Shown: positions 1 to 6,207, counted from the first letter of the stretch. The stretch is DNA of 14,940 nt from Chloroflexi bacterium RBG_16_56_11 (GCA_001796865.1 MGNQ01000025.1:1-14940), one strand, 5' to 3'. Notes: generated from the letters alone by a model not told the origin. Program-made: numbers and translations.

Positions 1-203
1 GGCCGGGGAAATCTATTCATCCCCGAGCCGGCCATCCCGTTTTATGCCTGGTCACGTATGGATAGGCTCAAACAAGTCGCAGCCCGAACGGGATGACGCA
101 CCAGGATGCAAATCCTGATATTCTGCCCCTTCAGACCAACGAATACCATTCACCCGCAGCGCTCGTTAACGTCTTCCGTGAAATGCTGACGGATGGAGCC
201 GTT
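1..203. other. Left-edge non-coding stretch with inverted repeats
   Basis: I see no convincing gene here. Visible structure: CATCCCGTT (33-41) pairs perfectly with AACGGGATG (87-95). CAGGAT (102-107) and ATCCTG (112-117) form a 6-bp hairpin closed by GCAA, a GNRA-type tetraloop when read on the plus strand. GGGGA (5-9) can pair with TCCCC (20-24). A plus-strand open frame from 93 to 368 has no recognisable domain and runs antisense to the better-supported zinc-finger gene. The hairpins could belong to an RNA or to an element boundary that starts outside the window. Confidence 0.35.
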
Positions 204-214
204 TCAAAAACGGC
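198..214. repeat. Short perfect inverted repeat over the stop codon of the zinc-finger gene
   Basis: GCCGTTT (198-204) and AAACGGC (208-214) are perfect complements around a 3-base loop. They overlap the TGA stop of the minus-strand gene (204-206). No T-run follows on the minus strand, so it is not a standard intrinsic terminator, though it could block 3' exonucleases or act with Rho. Confidence 0.4.
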
Positions 215-509
215 GCTGACCCGTAAGGTTATCTTCCAAGTCGGTCATCCGGCTGTTCGTCTCAACCAAGCGCGTGGCGAATTTCCCAACCAGGTTCACG
301 CCGCCCGGCATGACCGCCTGGACCAGAACCCTGACCTGGCCCTCGAGGATCTTCACCCGGGTGGATAAGTCCCTTATCTCCCCTAGTAAAGCCTCCCGGC
401 TTACCTGGTACTCTTTTTCCCGCTGGTTTCCCTTCTGGCAGAACCTCTGGTGGCTGGCCAAGGCCTGGGCGGACCTGCATATCTTTCCGCAACTACATCG
501 ATATTCCAT
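204..509 (-). CDS. Small zinc-finger plus coiled-coil protein, function unknown
   Basis: A 101-residue protein when started at the ATG at 509, which has a good ribosome binding site (GGGAGGG, about 4 bases upstream). A longer reading from 590 adds 27 Arg/Pro-rich residues and lacks that support. Residues 5-24 hold Cys5, Cys7, Cys11, His20 and Cys24. Spacing C7-x3-C11-x8-H20-x3-C24 with the string QALASH resembles a shortened C2HC finger, and loosely the QALGGH fingers of eukaryotes. Residues about 33-66 are charged with hydrophobic heptad spacing (LLGEI, LSTRV, ILEGQV, VLVQAV), suggesting a coiled coil and a dimer. The function is not recognised. A DNA-binding accessory of the integrated element is a reasonable guess. 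The gene sits on the same strand as the integrase, about 660 bp downstream of it, so is probably transcribed separately. A TAAAAT at 527-532 could be its -10 box, but no good -35 is seen. Confidence 0.6.
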   Translation of the reverse strand: MEYRCSCGKICRSAQALASHQRFCQKGNQREKEYQVSREALLGEIRDLSTRVKILEGQVRVLVQAVMPGGVNLVGKFATRLVETNSRMTDLEDNLTGQRRF

Positions 510-633
510 GTTTCCCTCCCGAGGGTATTTTATCATTGACCGAGGAATGTCTCCAGACCCCCGACGAACCCTCACCCATGGTTTCGCCACGCATGGAGGG
601 TAGCGCGAGCCATTCGTTCAGGGTCTGGGCCCA

Positions 634-746
634 GCCGTGCGTACAGGGTCCCCATGAAACCCTATCAGGGAAGCTGTCCGGGGAAGCTCAGCACCAGGCC
701 GGTGAGATGCTCAGTGAAGTGGGAAAGACTTGAGCATCAGCACGGT
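634..746. ncRNA. Possible structured RNA: closing stem with three internal hairpins
   Basis: Read by eye, an outer stem pairs CCGTGC (635-640) with GCACGG (740-745), extended by a G-T pair at 634/746. Inside lie TCCCC/GGGGA (649-653/680-684) with CCCT/AGGG nested in it (660-663/667-670), CACC/GGTG (692-695/701-704), and GATGCTCA/TGAGCATC (706-713/731-738). The arms do not cross, so they fold together as a multibranch junction. On the plus strand a small TAGC/GCTA hairpin (751-761) and T-runs (767-770, 774-778) follow and could end transcription. No known RNA family was recognised. The strand is undecided, because inverted repeats fold in DNA and in either RNA strand. It could equally be a recombination or replication site. 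Confidence 0.35.
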
Positions 747-1003
747 CCAGTAGCGGAGCTATCGCCTTTTAAATTTTTGAAATAAAAAAACACGTGGACA
801 ATAATCTGTGAAAAAGTTAAAATGAAGTGTTGGTGAAATCCGGGACAGCGGCTACCAGGATGAAGTTGCCGGCATCAAGGTATATAGAGTGCCCCCCTCT
901 ACCAGCTTGACATTTAGAAACCGATGGTATATTATTTCCTTCGCAAGCAAAAGGTCTTCATTGGCAAATGTTAAGATTCGAATAGCTTGCGAGCTCTCGG
1001 CGG

Positions 1004-1025
1004 GCCCTTTCCAATTGGAAAGGGC
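1004..1025. repeat. Perfect 22-bp palindrome
   Basis: The 11-base arm GCCCTTTCCAA (1004-1014) is followed at once by its exact complement (1015-1025), with no spacer. It lies about 90 bp from the integrase terminator, on the element side. No adjacent T-run suggests a terminator. A dimeric protein binding site (excisionase, integrase accessory or element regulator) or a cruciform-forming site are the options. Confidence 0.6.
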
Positions 1026-1117
1026 TTCGCTATTATTGACCTTATTGACAAATCGTCTGCATCCGTAGTAGGATGTCGCTGCCAATGAAGACAATAAAAC
1101 ACTCTCTAAAAGAATAT

Positions 1118-1150
1118 AAGCCTCTGGTCGTTTTCATCGGCCAGAGGCTT
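1118..1150 (-). terminator. Hairpin terminator downstream of the integrase
   Basis: AAGCCTCTGG (1118-1127) pairs with CCAGAGGCTT (1141-1150). Three more base pairs close the stem around a 7-base loop (1131-1137), giving 13 bp. It starts 17 bp past the integrase stop codon at 1167. On the minus strand it is followed by ATATTCTTTT, a moderate T-rich tail. It could also stop plus-strand transcription less well. Confidence 0.7.
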
Positions 1151-1166
1151 TATGTTTAAGGCGAAC

Positions 1167-2237
1167 TCATCGCCGTTTCTTACTGCGTGGGATAGCTCCC
1201 AGCGCGTTAAGAGGGCTATACCGGGCCTGCGCCTTGCGGGCGTCGGAGTTCTCCAGGCGCGTGTAAATCTGCGTGGATTTAATATCCCTCTGGTTGAGGA
1301 GCAACCTCACTTCTTCCAGGTTAGTGCCATGACGGATGGCATCCCTGGCCGACGAGTGCCGGAAGGTGTGGGGAGACACGCGGCTGGTAATCCCTGCTTT
1401 TTTCTGATATATCTTCATAATTGCCTGGACACGCCCGCGCGTAAGTTGCCGGCCGTCATGGGTAAGAAACAGGTAATCAGCTACACCCGGCGACGGTTCG
1501 GGACGGACAGCCCGATACCTGGCCAGTGCCCGGGCGGCATCGCTCTCGAAAATGTAAGTCAGCTGGCGGCCCCCCTTTCCCTCGACAGTGAAGCTTTTAT
1601 CCTCAAGGTCGCACATGGTTATCCGGCAGAGCTCGCTCACCCGGCATTTCGAATCGTAGAGCAGCGCCATGATCGCCCAGTCGCGGAGCTGCGCCGGTTT
1701 TTTAAGGTCGGGCTGGGACAGCAAAAGCTTGATCTGTTCTGGAGTCAGCGTCGGCGGCGTCGTATCCCCTGGTTTTGGCGCGCGGTAGTTTTGAATGGGA
1801 TTTTCGCTGATGAGTTCCGCCTGGGCCAGGCCATAATAAAGTGCTTTAATGCCGCGGACCCGGTTGTTTATGGTGCGGTCGGAGAGGGGTTTATCCGCGC
1901 CCGTCCCTTTGATAAGTGGATGGTCCTGGTAGCGCCGGCGCCCTCTGAGGCCAATGACAAACCGGCGCATTTCCCTGGGCCCGACCGCCGACAGCGGGAC
2001 GTCACCCAGGAAAACTTGAAGCATCTTGGCGGCTGCCTCAACCCATTCGATGGTTCTTGGCGACTTACCATCAGACCTGGCGATGGTTCGCCATTCAGTC
2101 AGCCCCCAGGACAAGGTGTGGTCGGGAGCGCCCGGCGGCTGCTCGCTATGGTATACCAAACGGTTGAGCGCCTTTTTTATATCCTCGAGCCGCTCGTGCT
2201 CTTCTGGATTGTTTGGGTCTGGATCTCTTGGTTTCAC
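1167..2237 (-). CDS. Tyrosine recombinase (phage-type integrase) of the integrated element
   Basis: With the GTG at 2237 the protein has 356 residues. GGGGGAG lies 8 bases upstream of that GTG. The frame is open further, to a TTG at 2348, but that TTG lies inside the tRNA-Gly remnant and has no ribosome binding site. A core-binding SAM-like domain spans roughly residues 40-155 and the catalytic domain follows from about 160. Catalytic residues visible: Arg199 (in CRVSEL), Lys221 (GKGG), His290 and Arg293 (SPHTFRH), and Tyr325 (IYTR). The usual His of the LGH box is replaced by Gln316 (LLNQRDI). The family catalyses site-specific strand exchange through a 3'-phosphotyrosine intermediate. Placement against a cut tRNA gene marks it as the integrase that formed this junction. 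Transcription may come from the captured tRNA promoter. XerC/D is unlikely given the longer N-terminus and the tRNA context. Confidence 0.92.
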   Translation of the reverse strand: MKPRDPDPNNPEEHERLEDIKKALNRLVYHSEQPPGAPDHTLSWGLTEWRTIARSDGKSPRTIEWVEAAAKMLQVFLGDVPLSAVGPREMRRFVIGLRGRRRYQDHPLIKGTGADKPLSDRTINNRVRGIKALYYGLAQAELISENPIQNYRAPKPGDTTPPTLTPEQIKLLLSQPDLKKPAQLRDWAIMALLYDSKCRVSELCRITMCDLEDKSFTVEGKGGRQLTYIFESDAARALARYRAVRPEPSPGVADYLFLTHDGRQLTRGRVQAIMKIYQKKAGITSRVSPHTFRHSSARDAIRHGTNLEEVRLLLNQRDIKSTQIYTRLENSDARKAQARYSPLNALGAIPRSKKRR

Positions 2238-2265
2238 CTGCTCTTCTCCCCCATTTACGCCGGAA

Positions 2266-2342
2266 GCAGGAACTCCCTGTATAGCTGTTTCGCCGGTATT
2301 TACGCTCGGTTTGGCAAAGCCATGCTTGGAGGGCAGGAACTC
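2266..2342. repeat. Direct repeat of a tRNA-Gly segment: GCAGGAACTC at 2266-2275 and 2333-2342
   Basis: The same 10 bases occur 67 bp apart in the same orientation. The right copy belongs to the D-arm/anticodon-stem part of the tRNA-Gly remnant; the left copy lies inside the element, just upstream of the integrase start. On the minus strand the left copy is followed by TTCC, as an intact tRNA would nearly be. It may be an integrase arm or core site, or a leftover of another recombination. Ten bases alone can also occur by chance. Confidence 0.35.
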
Positions 2343-2363
2343 TACCAACTGAGTTACTCCCGC
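2323..2363 (-). pseudogene. 5' half of a tRNA-Gly(UCC) gene, cut in the anticodon arm (attachment site)
   Basis: The minus strand from 2363 begins GCGGGAGTAACTCAGTTGG, the acceptor stem and D-arm typical of bacterial tRNA-Gly. It continues through the anticodon stem CCTGC and loop with anticodon TCC (2330-2328) to GCA, and then resemblance stops. No variable arm, T-arm (GGTTCAA...) or 3' acceptor strand follows on either side within the window. The break in the anticodon arm and the integrase directly beyond it mark an attachment junction. The host side is the right, where the tRNA promoter lies, and the element extends left. The 3' half, perhaps joined to an element-borne 5' copy, should lie beyond the left edge. 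The base before the anticodon reads C rather than the usual T33, so the fragment has drifted or the crossover was there. Confidence 0.8.
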
Positions 2364-2375
2364 TCGGGCAGTACT

Positions 2376-2404
2376 ATTTTATCTTGAAAAGAGTGGGATG
2401 TCAA
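2376..2404 (-). promoter_or_regulatory. tRNA-Gly promoter, now reading into the integrase
   Basis: On the minus strand TTGACA (2404-2399) and TAAAAT (2381-2376) are separated by exactly 17 bases: a near-consensus housekeeping promoter. The tRNA 5' end is 12 bases past the -10 box. It also lies downstream of the stop of the fibronectin-type gene, so it is a separate start. Confidence 0.8.
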
Positions 2405-2422
2405 AAGAGACTTGCGGCGCAC

Positions 2423-3388
2423 CTAGTTATAATCAGGAGACTCAATTGTAAACCATAACCTCAAACCGATATTCCCATCCCTTTTCTTACATTGTATATC
2501 CACGTGTTTACCGACTCCCCATCTGTCCCAACTTCCCCAATAACCGGCATAAGCACCCAGCCAGTCATCTGAAGCTCCCAGGAGTTTTTCTAGTATCGTC
2601 TTGAAATCTAAGTCCAATAGCTCAAGGAAAATATCTGCGGGGGCCCATAAATAAGAAGATATAATCAGGTCAAGGACTGAGTATATTACCTGCTCACCGG
2701 TACCTCCATCGTCCTCATAGCCAACCACAGCTATTCTCAATGAGTCCCCTACTTCCCCGGTTTCAAATACTTTTTGGTTAACGGTGACGACTTCGTTTTT
2801 AGCGAGACTATAATGACTGGTTTCGGGTATTTTATTTTCAATGGTGGTTATATTGTCAGAAATGACCAATCCCAAATATACCTCTCCTTTTTCTCCCCTG
2901 GTGAAGTCCTCGCCATTATCTTGCACTCCGATTTTATCTATCCAGACCGTTATGGAAGGATTAGATGTTTTAAATGAATTAGTAACTGTCTGAGATTCTC
3001 CTGCTGAGTTGAAAGCTCCAATCTGGTAAATATAACTTGTCCCTGGTTTGAGATTAGTGTCTCGATATATGGATGTATTATTTTCCAACTCTGCAATTAA
3101 AACACCTTCGCGGTAAATCCTGAAACCGAGTTCATTATTTGAATTGTCCCTCCAAGTTAAATCGATTCGGGTTGCTGACAGAGCGATGGCGGTAAAATCA
3201 GACGGAGCTCGGGGGACAGCGGCTGGATTGTTGGATTGACCTTCGGTGACGATCGGTTGATTAATAGATGACGTTTCAGAATCATTTGATTGATTATCGT
3301 TTTGCGAGTTAGCATACAAGAAAAATCCGATAGATATGATTAGTAACAAAGCAACAATCAGGATGATTATTTTATATTGTTTATTCAT
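2423..3388 (-). CDS. Membrane-anchored protein with one fibronectin type III domain
   Basis: A 321-residue protein. Residues 6-27 form a hydrophobic segment after a short Lys-containing start (MNKQYK), a signal anchor or uncleaved signal peptide, so the rest is probably outside the cell. Residues 28-57 are a Ser/Asn/Gln-rich linker. Residues about 58-140 read as a fibronectin type III domain (APSDFTAIALSATRIDLTW, then GFRIYREG and the YIYQIGAFNSAGES strand). Residues 145-321 are not recognised; they look beta-rich and end with a Trp-rich stretch (WLGAYAGYWGSWDRW at 276-290). AAGGA stands 9-10 bases before the ATG. FN3 domains usually serve adhesion or spacing; no catalytic motif is seen. The base composition is clearly richer in AT than the flanking genes, which suggests transfer or fast evolution. 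It lies immediately beside the element junction, on the host side by my reading. Confidence 0.75.
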   Translation of the reverse strand: MNKQYKIIILIVALLLIISIGFFLYANSQNDNQSNDSETSSINQPIVTEGQSNNPAAVPRAPSDFTAIALSATRIDLTWRDNSNNELGFRIYREGVLIAELENNTSIYRDTNLKPGTSYIYQIGAFNSAGESQTVTNSFKTSNPSITVWIDKIGVQDNGEDFTRGEKGEVYLGLVISDNITTIENKIPETSHYSLAKNEVVTVNQKVFETGEVGDSLRIAVVGYEDDGGTGEQVIYSVLDLIISSYLWAPADIFLELLDLDFKTILEKLLGASDDWLGAYAGYWGSWDRWGVGKHVDIQCKKRDGNIGLRLWFTIESPDYN

Positions 3389-3472
3389 TGGATCAATTCC
3401 TTCAAATGAGTGAATATGGACTTTCCTGACAGCAGAATCATATGCGTAACTAATATAATATATAACAAAAAA

Positions 3473-3495
3473 GGGGCTGGTTTATCGCCAGCCCC
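3473..3495 (-). terminator. Intrinsic terminator of the nrpR-glutamate synthase unit
   Basis: GGGGCTGG (3473-3480) and CCAGCCCC (3488-3495) form an 8-bp GC-rich stem with a 7-base loop. On the minus strand it is followed by six T (plus-strand A-run 3467-3472). It begins 35 bp past the stop of the glutamate synthase gene at 3531. A T-run on the plus side (3500-3504) lets it work in both directions. Confidence 0.88.
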
Positions 3496-3530
3496 CATCT
3501 TTTTGTCCTAAAATTTTTCTAAAAAATATA

Positions 3531-5123
3531 CTATCTGTTCAGAATCTCCATCGCCTCGTCGCGGTAGGCGTCCATGAGGTACGGTATGCCGGTTATTTTG
3601 GAGCACTCGTCGGTCAGGGACATCAGCTCGCGGCGGGTAATCGCCGGGACGCTGAAGCAGCGGGCGCCGGCCATGAGCTGCTGGAGTCCCACCCTTATCT
3701 TCTCGCTGTAGCTGTAGATGCCGACGGCGCCGAGCGGGATATTGGCCATTTCTTTAGCGCCGACGAGGTTCTTGACGTCCTCGTAGTTGACGAAGATTTC
3801 TTCCGGCGTTGACCCGAACTGGCTGACGGTGTTGGGCAGCTTGCCTTCCTTGAGCCAGTTGGCGATGTTCTTGCCGACCATGCCGGGAATCATCAGGGCA
3901 CGGCCCATGCAGACGGCCTTGCAGAACGGCGAGCCCATGGCCAGCGCCTTGAAGACGCCGTCCTCGCTGCTGAAGGCCCCGGCGAAGGCGATGTCCGGCA
4001 CCCTCTCGCCCCGGTCGGCCAGCTTCTGGCAGAAATCGGCGGCGGCGGCATGCAGGTAGAGGCTGGGGATGCCCCACTCCTCCATCATGCGCCAGGGGCT
4101 CATCCCGGTGCCGCCGGACGCGCCGTCGATGGTCAGGAGGTCGATTTTCGCCCTTGAGCCCCACTTGATGGCCATGGCCAGCTCGCGGAGGCTGTAGGCG
4201 CCGGTTTTCAGGGTGATACGCTTGAAACCGATTTTCCGCAATCGCGCGACCTCATCGAAAAAGCCTTCCTCGTCGACAAAGCCGAGGCGACTGTGCCGCT
4301 CGAACTCCTTGATGGCGCCGTCTTTAAAGGCGGCCTGGTTAATCTGGCTGGAGGGGTCGGGAGTAACGATATAGCCGCGTTTCTGGAGCTCGAGCGCCCT
4401 GTCCAGGCTATTGACCTTGATTTCGCCGCCGATGCACTTGGCGCCCTGGCCCCACTTCAACTCGATAGTCTCGAGGCCGTGTTTTTTATGGACGTATTCA
4501 GCTACGCCCAGGCGGGTGTCTTCGACATTCATCTGCACCAGGATTTCGCCGTAACCCTGGTGGTAGCGCCGGTAGGTCTCGATGCGGCGGTCCATGTCCG
4601 GGGCGGAGATGACCTTGCCGTTCTTATCCCGCACCAGCTTGGGGTCGATGCCGCAGACGTTCTCGCCGCAGACCAGGGTCACCCCGCTGATGGCCGCCCC
4701 GATAGCGAAGTGCTCCCAGTTCTTGCGGGCTATCTCGGTGGAGCCGAGGGCACCGGTGAAGATGGGCACCTTCATCTTTACCTTGATGTCCCAGCCGTAG
4801 TCGGTCTCGGTGTTGACGGAGGGAAAGGTGGCGGTATCGGGGTTGCCCTCGATGCCCTCGGGCAGGCCCCTGGCCCCCAGGGCATATCCCTGGATGTTGA
4901 GGTGGGAGTAGTCGACCGGGTAGTCCTTATCACCACCGGCGGTAATCTCGCCGAATGGTCCGGGGTAAATCAGCTCCCGGCCGCGGAAGGTGGCCTTGAA
5001 GACCTCGCAGTTTCCGGTACACCCGTCAATACAGCGGGTGCAGATGCCGCTCATCGGGGATACGTCACGCGAGCGGTTGGTCGTCCGGGTGGCCTCATTG
5101 GCGTTAGGGCGTCTCAGATTCAT
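3531..5123 (-). CDS. gltB: FMN-binding glutamate synthase domain protein (GltB central/FMN-domain type)
   Basis: At 530 residues it corresponds to the FMN/iron-sulfur synthase part of glutamate synthase, which makes glutamate from 2-oxoglutarate and ammonia or glutamine-derived ammonia. The N-terminal glutaminase domain and C-terminal GXGXG domain of the ~1500-residue bacterial enzyme are absent, as in archaeal-type stand-alone GltB. Visible: a four-Cys motif at residues 28-39 (C28-x2-C31-x3-C35-x3-C39) that could bind a cluster; CGENVCG at 152-158; the ELKWGQGAK loop at 221-229; and the FMN-barrel phosphate motif IDGASGGTG at 332-340. The start has AGGAG 12 bases and AGGA 2 bases upstream; the N-terminal 23 residues look unstructured. 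It follows nrpR by 35 bp in the same orientation and ends at a strong terminator, so NrpR very likely controls it. No glutaminase or NADPH subunit lies nearby, so the electron donor is open; ferredoxin is possible. Confidence 0.88.
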   Translation of the reverse strand: MNLRRPNANEATRTTNRSRDVSPMSGICTRCIDGCTGNCEVFKATFRGRELIYPGPFGEITAGGDKDYPVDYSHLNIQGYALGARGLPEGIEGNPDTATFPSVNTETDYGWDIKVKMKVPIFTGALGSTEIARKNWEHFAIGAAISGVTLVCGENVCGIDPKLVRDKNGKVISAPDMDRRIETYRRYHQGYGEILVQMNVEDTRLGVAEYVHKKHGLETIELKWGQGAKCIGGEIKVNSLDRALELQKRGYIVTPDPSSQINQAAFKDGAIKEFERHSRLGFVDEEGFFDEVARLRKIGFKRITLKTGAYSLRELAMAIKWGSRAKIDLLTIDGASGGTGMSPWRMMEEWGIPSLYLHAAAADFCQKLADRGERVPDIAFAGAFSSEDGVFKALAMGSPFCKAVCMGRALMIPGMVGKNIANWLKEGKLPNTVSQFGSTPEEIFVNYEDVKNLVGAKEMANIPLGAVGIYSYSEKIRVGLQQLMAGARCFSVPAITRRELMSLTDECSKITGIPYLMDAYRDEAMEILNR

Positions 5124-5158
5124 GTTCCTGGGTTACTCCTTTCATTTTTTATTATTTT

Positions 5159-6199
5159 TTATGACGATGCTTTCCAGAATTTCACAAGGTCGTGGTACTC
5201 GATAGCGGCGTCACGAAGGAGCACAAGCTCCTGGTAATCGACGACGGTGCTCATGGCGTGATTGTCCGCGGGGACACCGGCCTCTTCGGCGGCAGCCACG
5301 GGGTTCAGGCCGCCCAGCATCACGATGCCGGCCTTGTTCAACCCGACCGTCATTTCGCAGGCAGGTTCGCTGGTCTCACCGACGATGACTATTCCATGGA
5401 AACCGGCCGCTTTAAGGTCATCGAAAACCCGCAGCGTAAGGGGGCGGCAAAGCGCCGGAATTTCGCGGAAATTGGCCAGGACTTCTCCATTACCTTCGGC
5501 ACAGGCCCGGAGCACGGAAGTCATCCTGGCCTTGATGTATATCGTGGAAGGGTCCAGGGAACACCCGGCATAGTCAATTAGCTCGGTGAAGCGCAGGGGG
5601 AGGCGGTCGCGCAGCTGGAGGATACCGCCGAACCGGGAGTCCATGGGTATGCCGGCCTTGAGCAGGGCGCCGTTGAAGATGATGCTGCACACGGTCGCCA
5701 GCCCGATTTTGCCGGGCGGGACGGTGATATCCCCGAGCTGCTGACATTCCGAAGCCATGGCGACCAGCTCGCTGGTGCAGTATCCGGCGTCAAAGGCGGG
5801 CCTCATCGCCTTCAGTGCCCTATCAAAATCTTCACGGCGGAAAAACGAGACATTTACCGGGACCAGGCCGGCCTTCTTTGCCGGGTCGAAGGTCGTGCGG
5901 AAGGAGAGCGACTCGATTTTCGAAATGGCGAAACCAACCTTGTCCTTGACCAGGGCCGACTTGGATTCGGCTAGGCCTTTATCGGTCAGGACGCGGCCGT
6001 CGCGCTTACCTACCAGGAAGGTCAGTCCGCGCTCATCGAGCAGCTTGAGATGATATCTCACCGCTCTCTCTCCGAGCTCGAAGCCGTGTTCCTTAAGGTG
6101 TGCAGCGATGACCCTGGCGCCGACCGGCCGGGAAGAATCACTCAAGATTCTCAAGATAGCCAGCTCTTTTCTCTCGGCGCTTTGCGATTGGAAATTCAT
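5159..6199 (-). CDS. nrpR: NrpR-type transcriptional repressor of nitrogen genes (winged helix + DUF128)
   Basis: A 346-residue protein. Residues about 8-75 form a winged-helix DNA-binding domain (LAILRILSDSSRPVGARVIAAHL, then RAVRYHLKLLDERGLT and GKRDGRVLTDKG). Residues about 85-335 match a single NrpR regulatory domain (DUF128), with PVNVSFF at 114-120, the VCSIIFNGALLKAGIP stretch at 170-185 and GIVMLGGLNPVAAAEEAG at 291-308. In methanogens NrpR represses nitrogen-assimilation genes and lets go of DNA when 2-oxoglutarate rises under nitrogen starvation. Methanococcus NrpR carries two such domains, while this one has one. It is first in a two-gene unit with an FMN-type glutamate synthase, an apt target. 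A GGAA-N6-TTCC site in its own promoter predicts autorepression. The start ATG has no clear ribosome binding site, and the predicted leader is only about 27 bases. Family assignment is firm; ligand and targets are inferred. Confidence 0.9.
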   Translation of the reverse strand: MNFQSQSAERKELAILRILSDSSRPVGARVIAAHLKEHGFELGERAVRYHLKLLDERGLTFLVGKRDGRVLTDKGLAESKSALVKDKVGFAISKIESLSFRTTFDPAKKAGLVPVNVSFFRREDFDRALKAMRPAFDAGYCTSELVAMASECQQLGDITVPPGKIGLATVCSIIFNGALLKAGIPMDSRFGGILQLRDRLPLRFTELIDYAGCSLDPSTIYIKARMTSVLRACAEGNGEVLANFREIPALCRPLTLRVFDDLKAAGFHGIVIVGETSEPACEMTVGLNKAGIVMLGGLNPVAAAEEAGVPADNHAMSTVVDYQELVLLRDAAIEYHDLVKFWKASS

Positions 6200-6207
6200 A
6201 GGTAATA

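Larger units (their letters stand above)
510..1117. other. About 600 bp with no convincing gene inside the integrated element
   Basis: No frame here shows a recognisable domain. 520-630 is GC-rich, 634-746 is packed with nested inverted repeats (listed separately), and 762-840 is AT-rich with a CACGTG at about 791-796. 1004-1025 is a perfect palindrome (listed separately). A minus-strand open frame at 852-1094 (80 codons) begins only with TTG, has no ribosome binding site, has no known motif and includes the palindrome, so I do not call it a gene. The stretch may carry regulatory or recombination sites of the element. Confidence 0.45.

Noticed and set aside
93..368. 91-codon plus-strand open frame at the left edge
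   Set aside because: No domain and no ribosome binding site; its second half is antisense to the zinc-finger gene, which has better support.
536..733. 65-codon plus-strand open frame, considered as a reverse transcriptase or transposase remnant
   Set aside because: No recognisable motif, and it overlaps the inverted-repeat cluster at 634-746.
620..760. Group II intron, SRP RNA or RNase P RNA as the identity of the structured stretch
   Set aside because: No domain V hairpin, no SRP core motif and no RNase P conserved core could be seen.
852..1094. 80-codon minus-strand open frame downstream of the integrase
   Set aside because: It starts only with TTG, has no ribosome binding site, no known motif, and contains the perfect 22-bp palindrome; it also lies behind the integrase terminator. 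A real small protein is not excluded.
2238..2348. Upstream extension of the integrase to a TTG at 2348
   Set aside because: It would translate tRNA sequence and has no ribosome binding site, while the GTG at 2237 has a strong one.
1152..2387. 411-codon plus-strand open frame
   Set aside because: Antisense shadow of the integrase, whose catalytic residues are in the minus-strand frame.
4293..5237. 314-codon plus-strand open frame
   Set aside because: Antisense shadow of the glutamate synthase gene, caused by high GC at third positions; it even crosses the nrpR-gltB gap.
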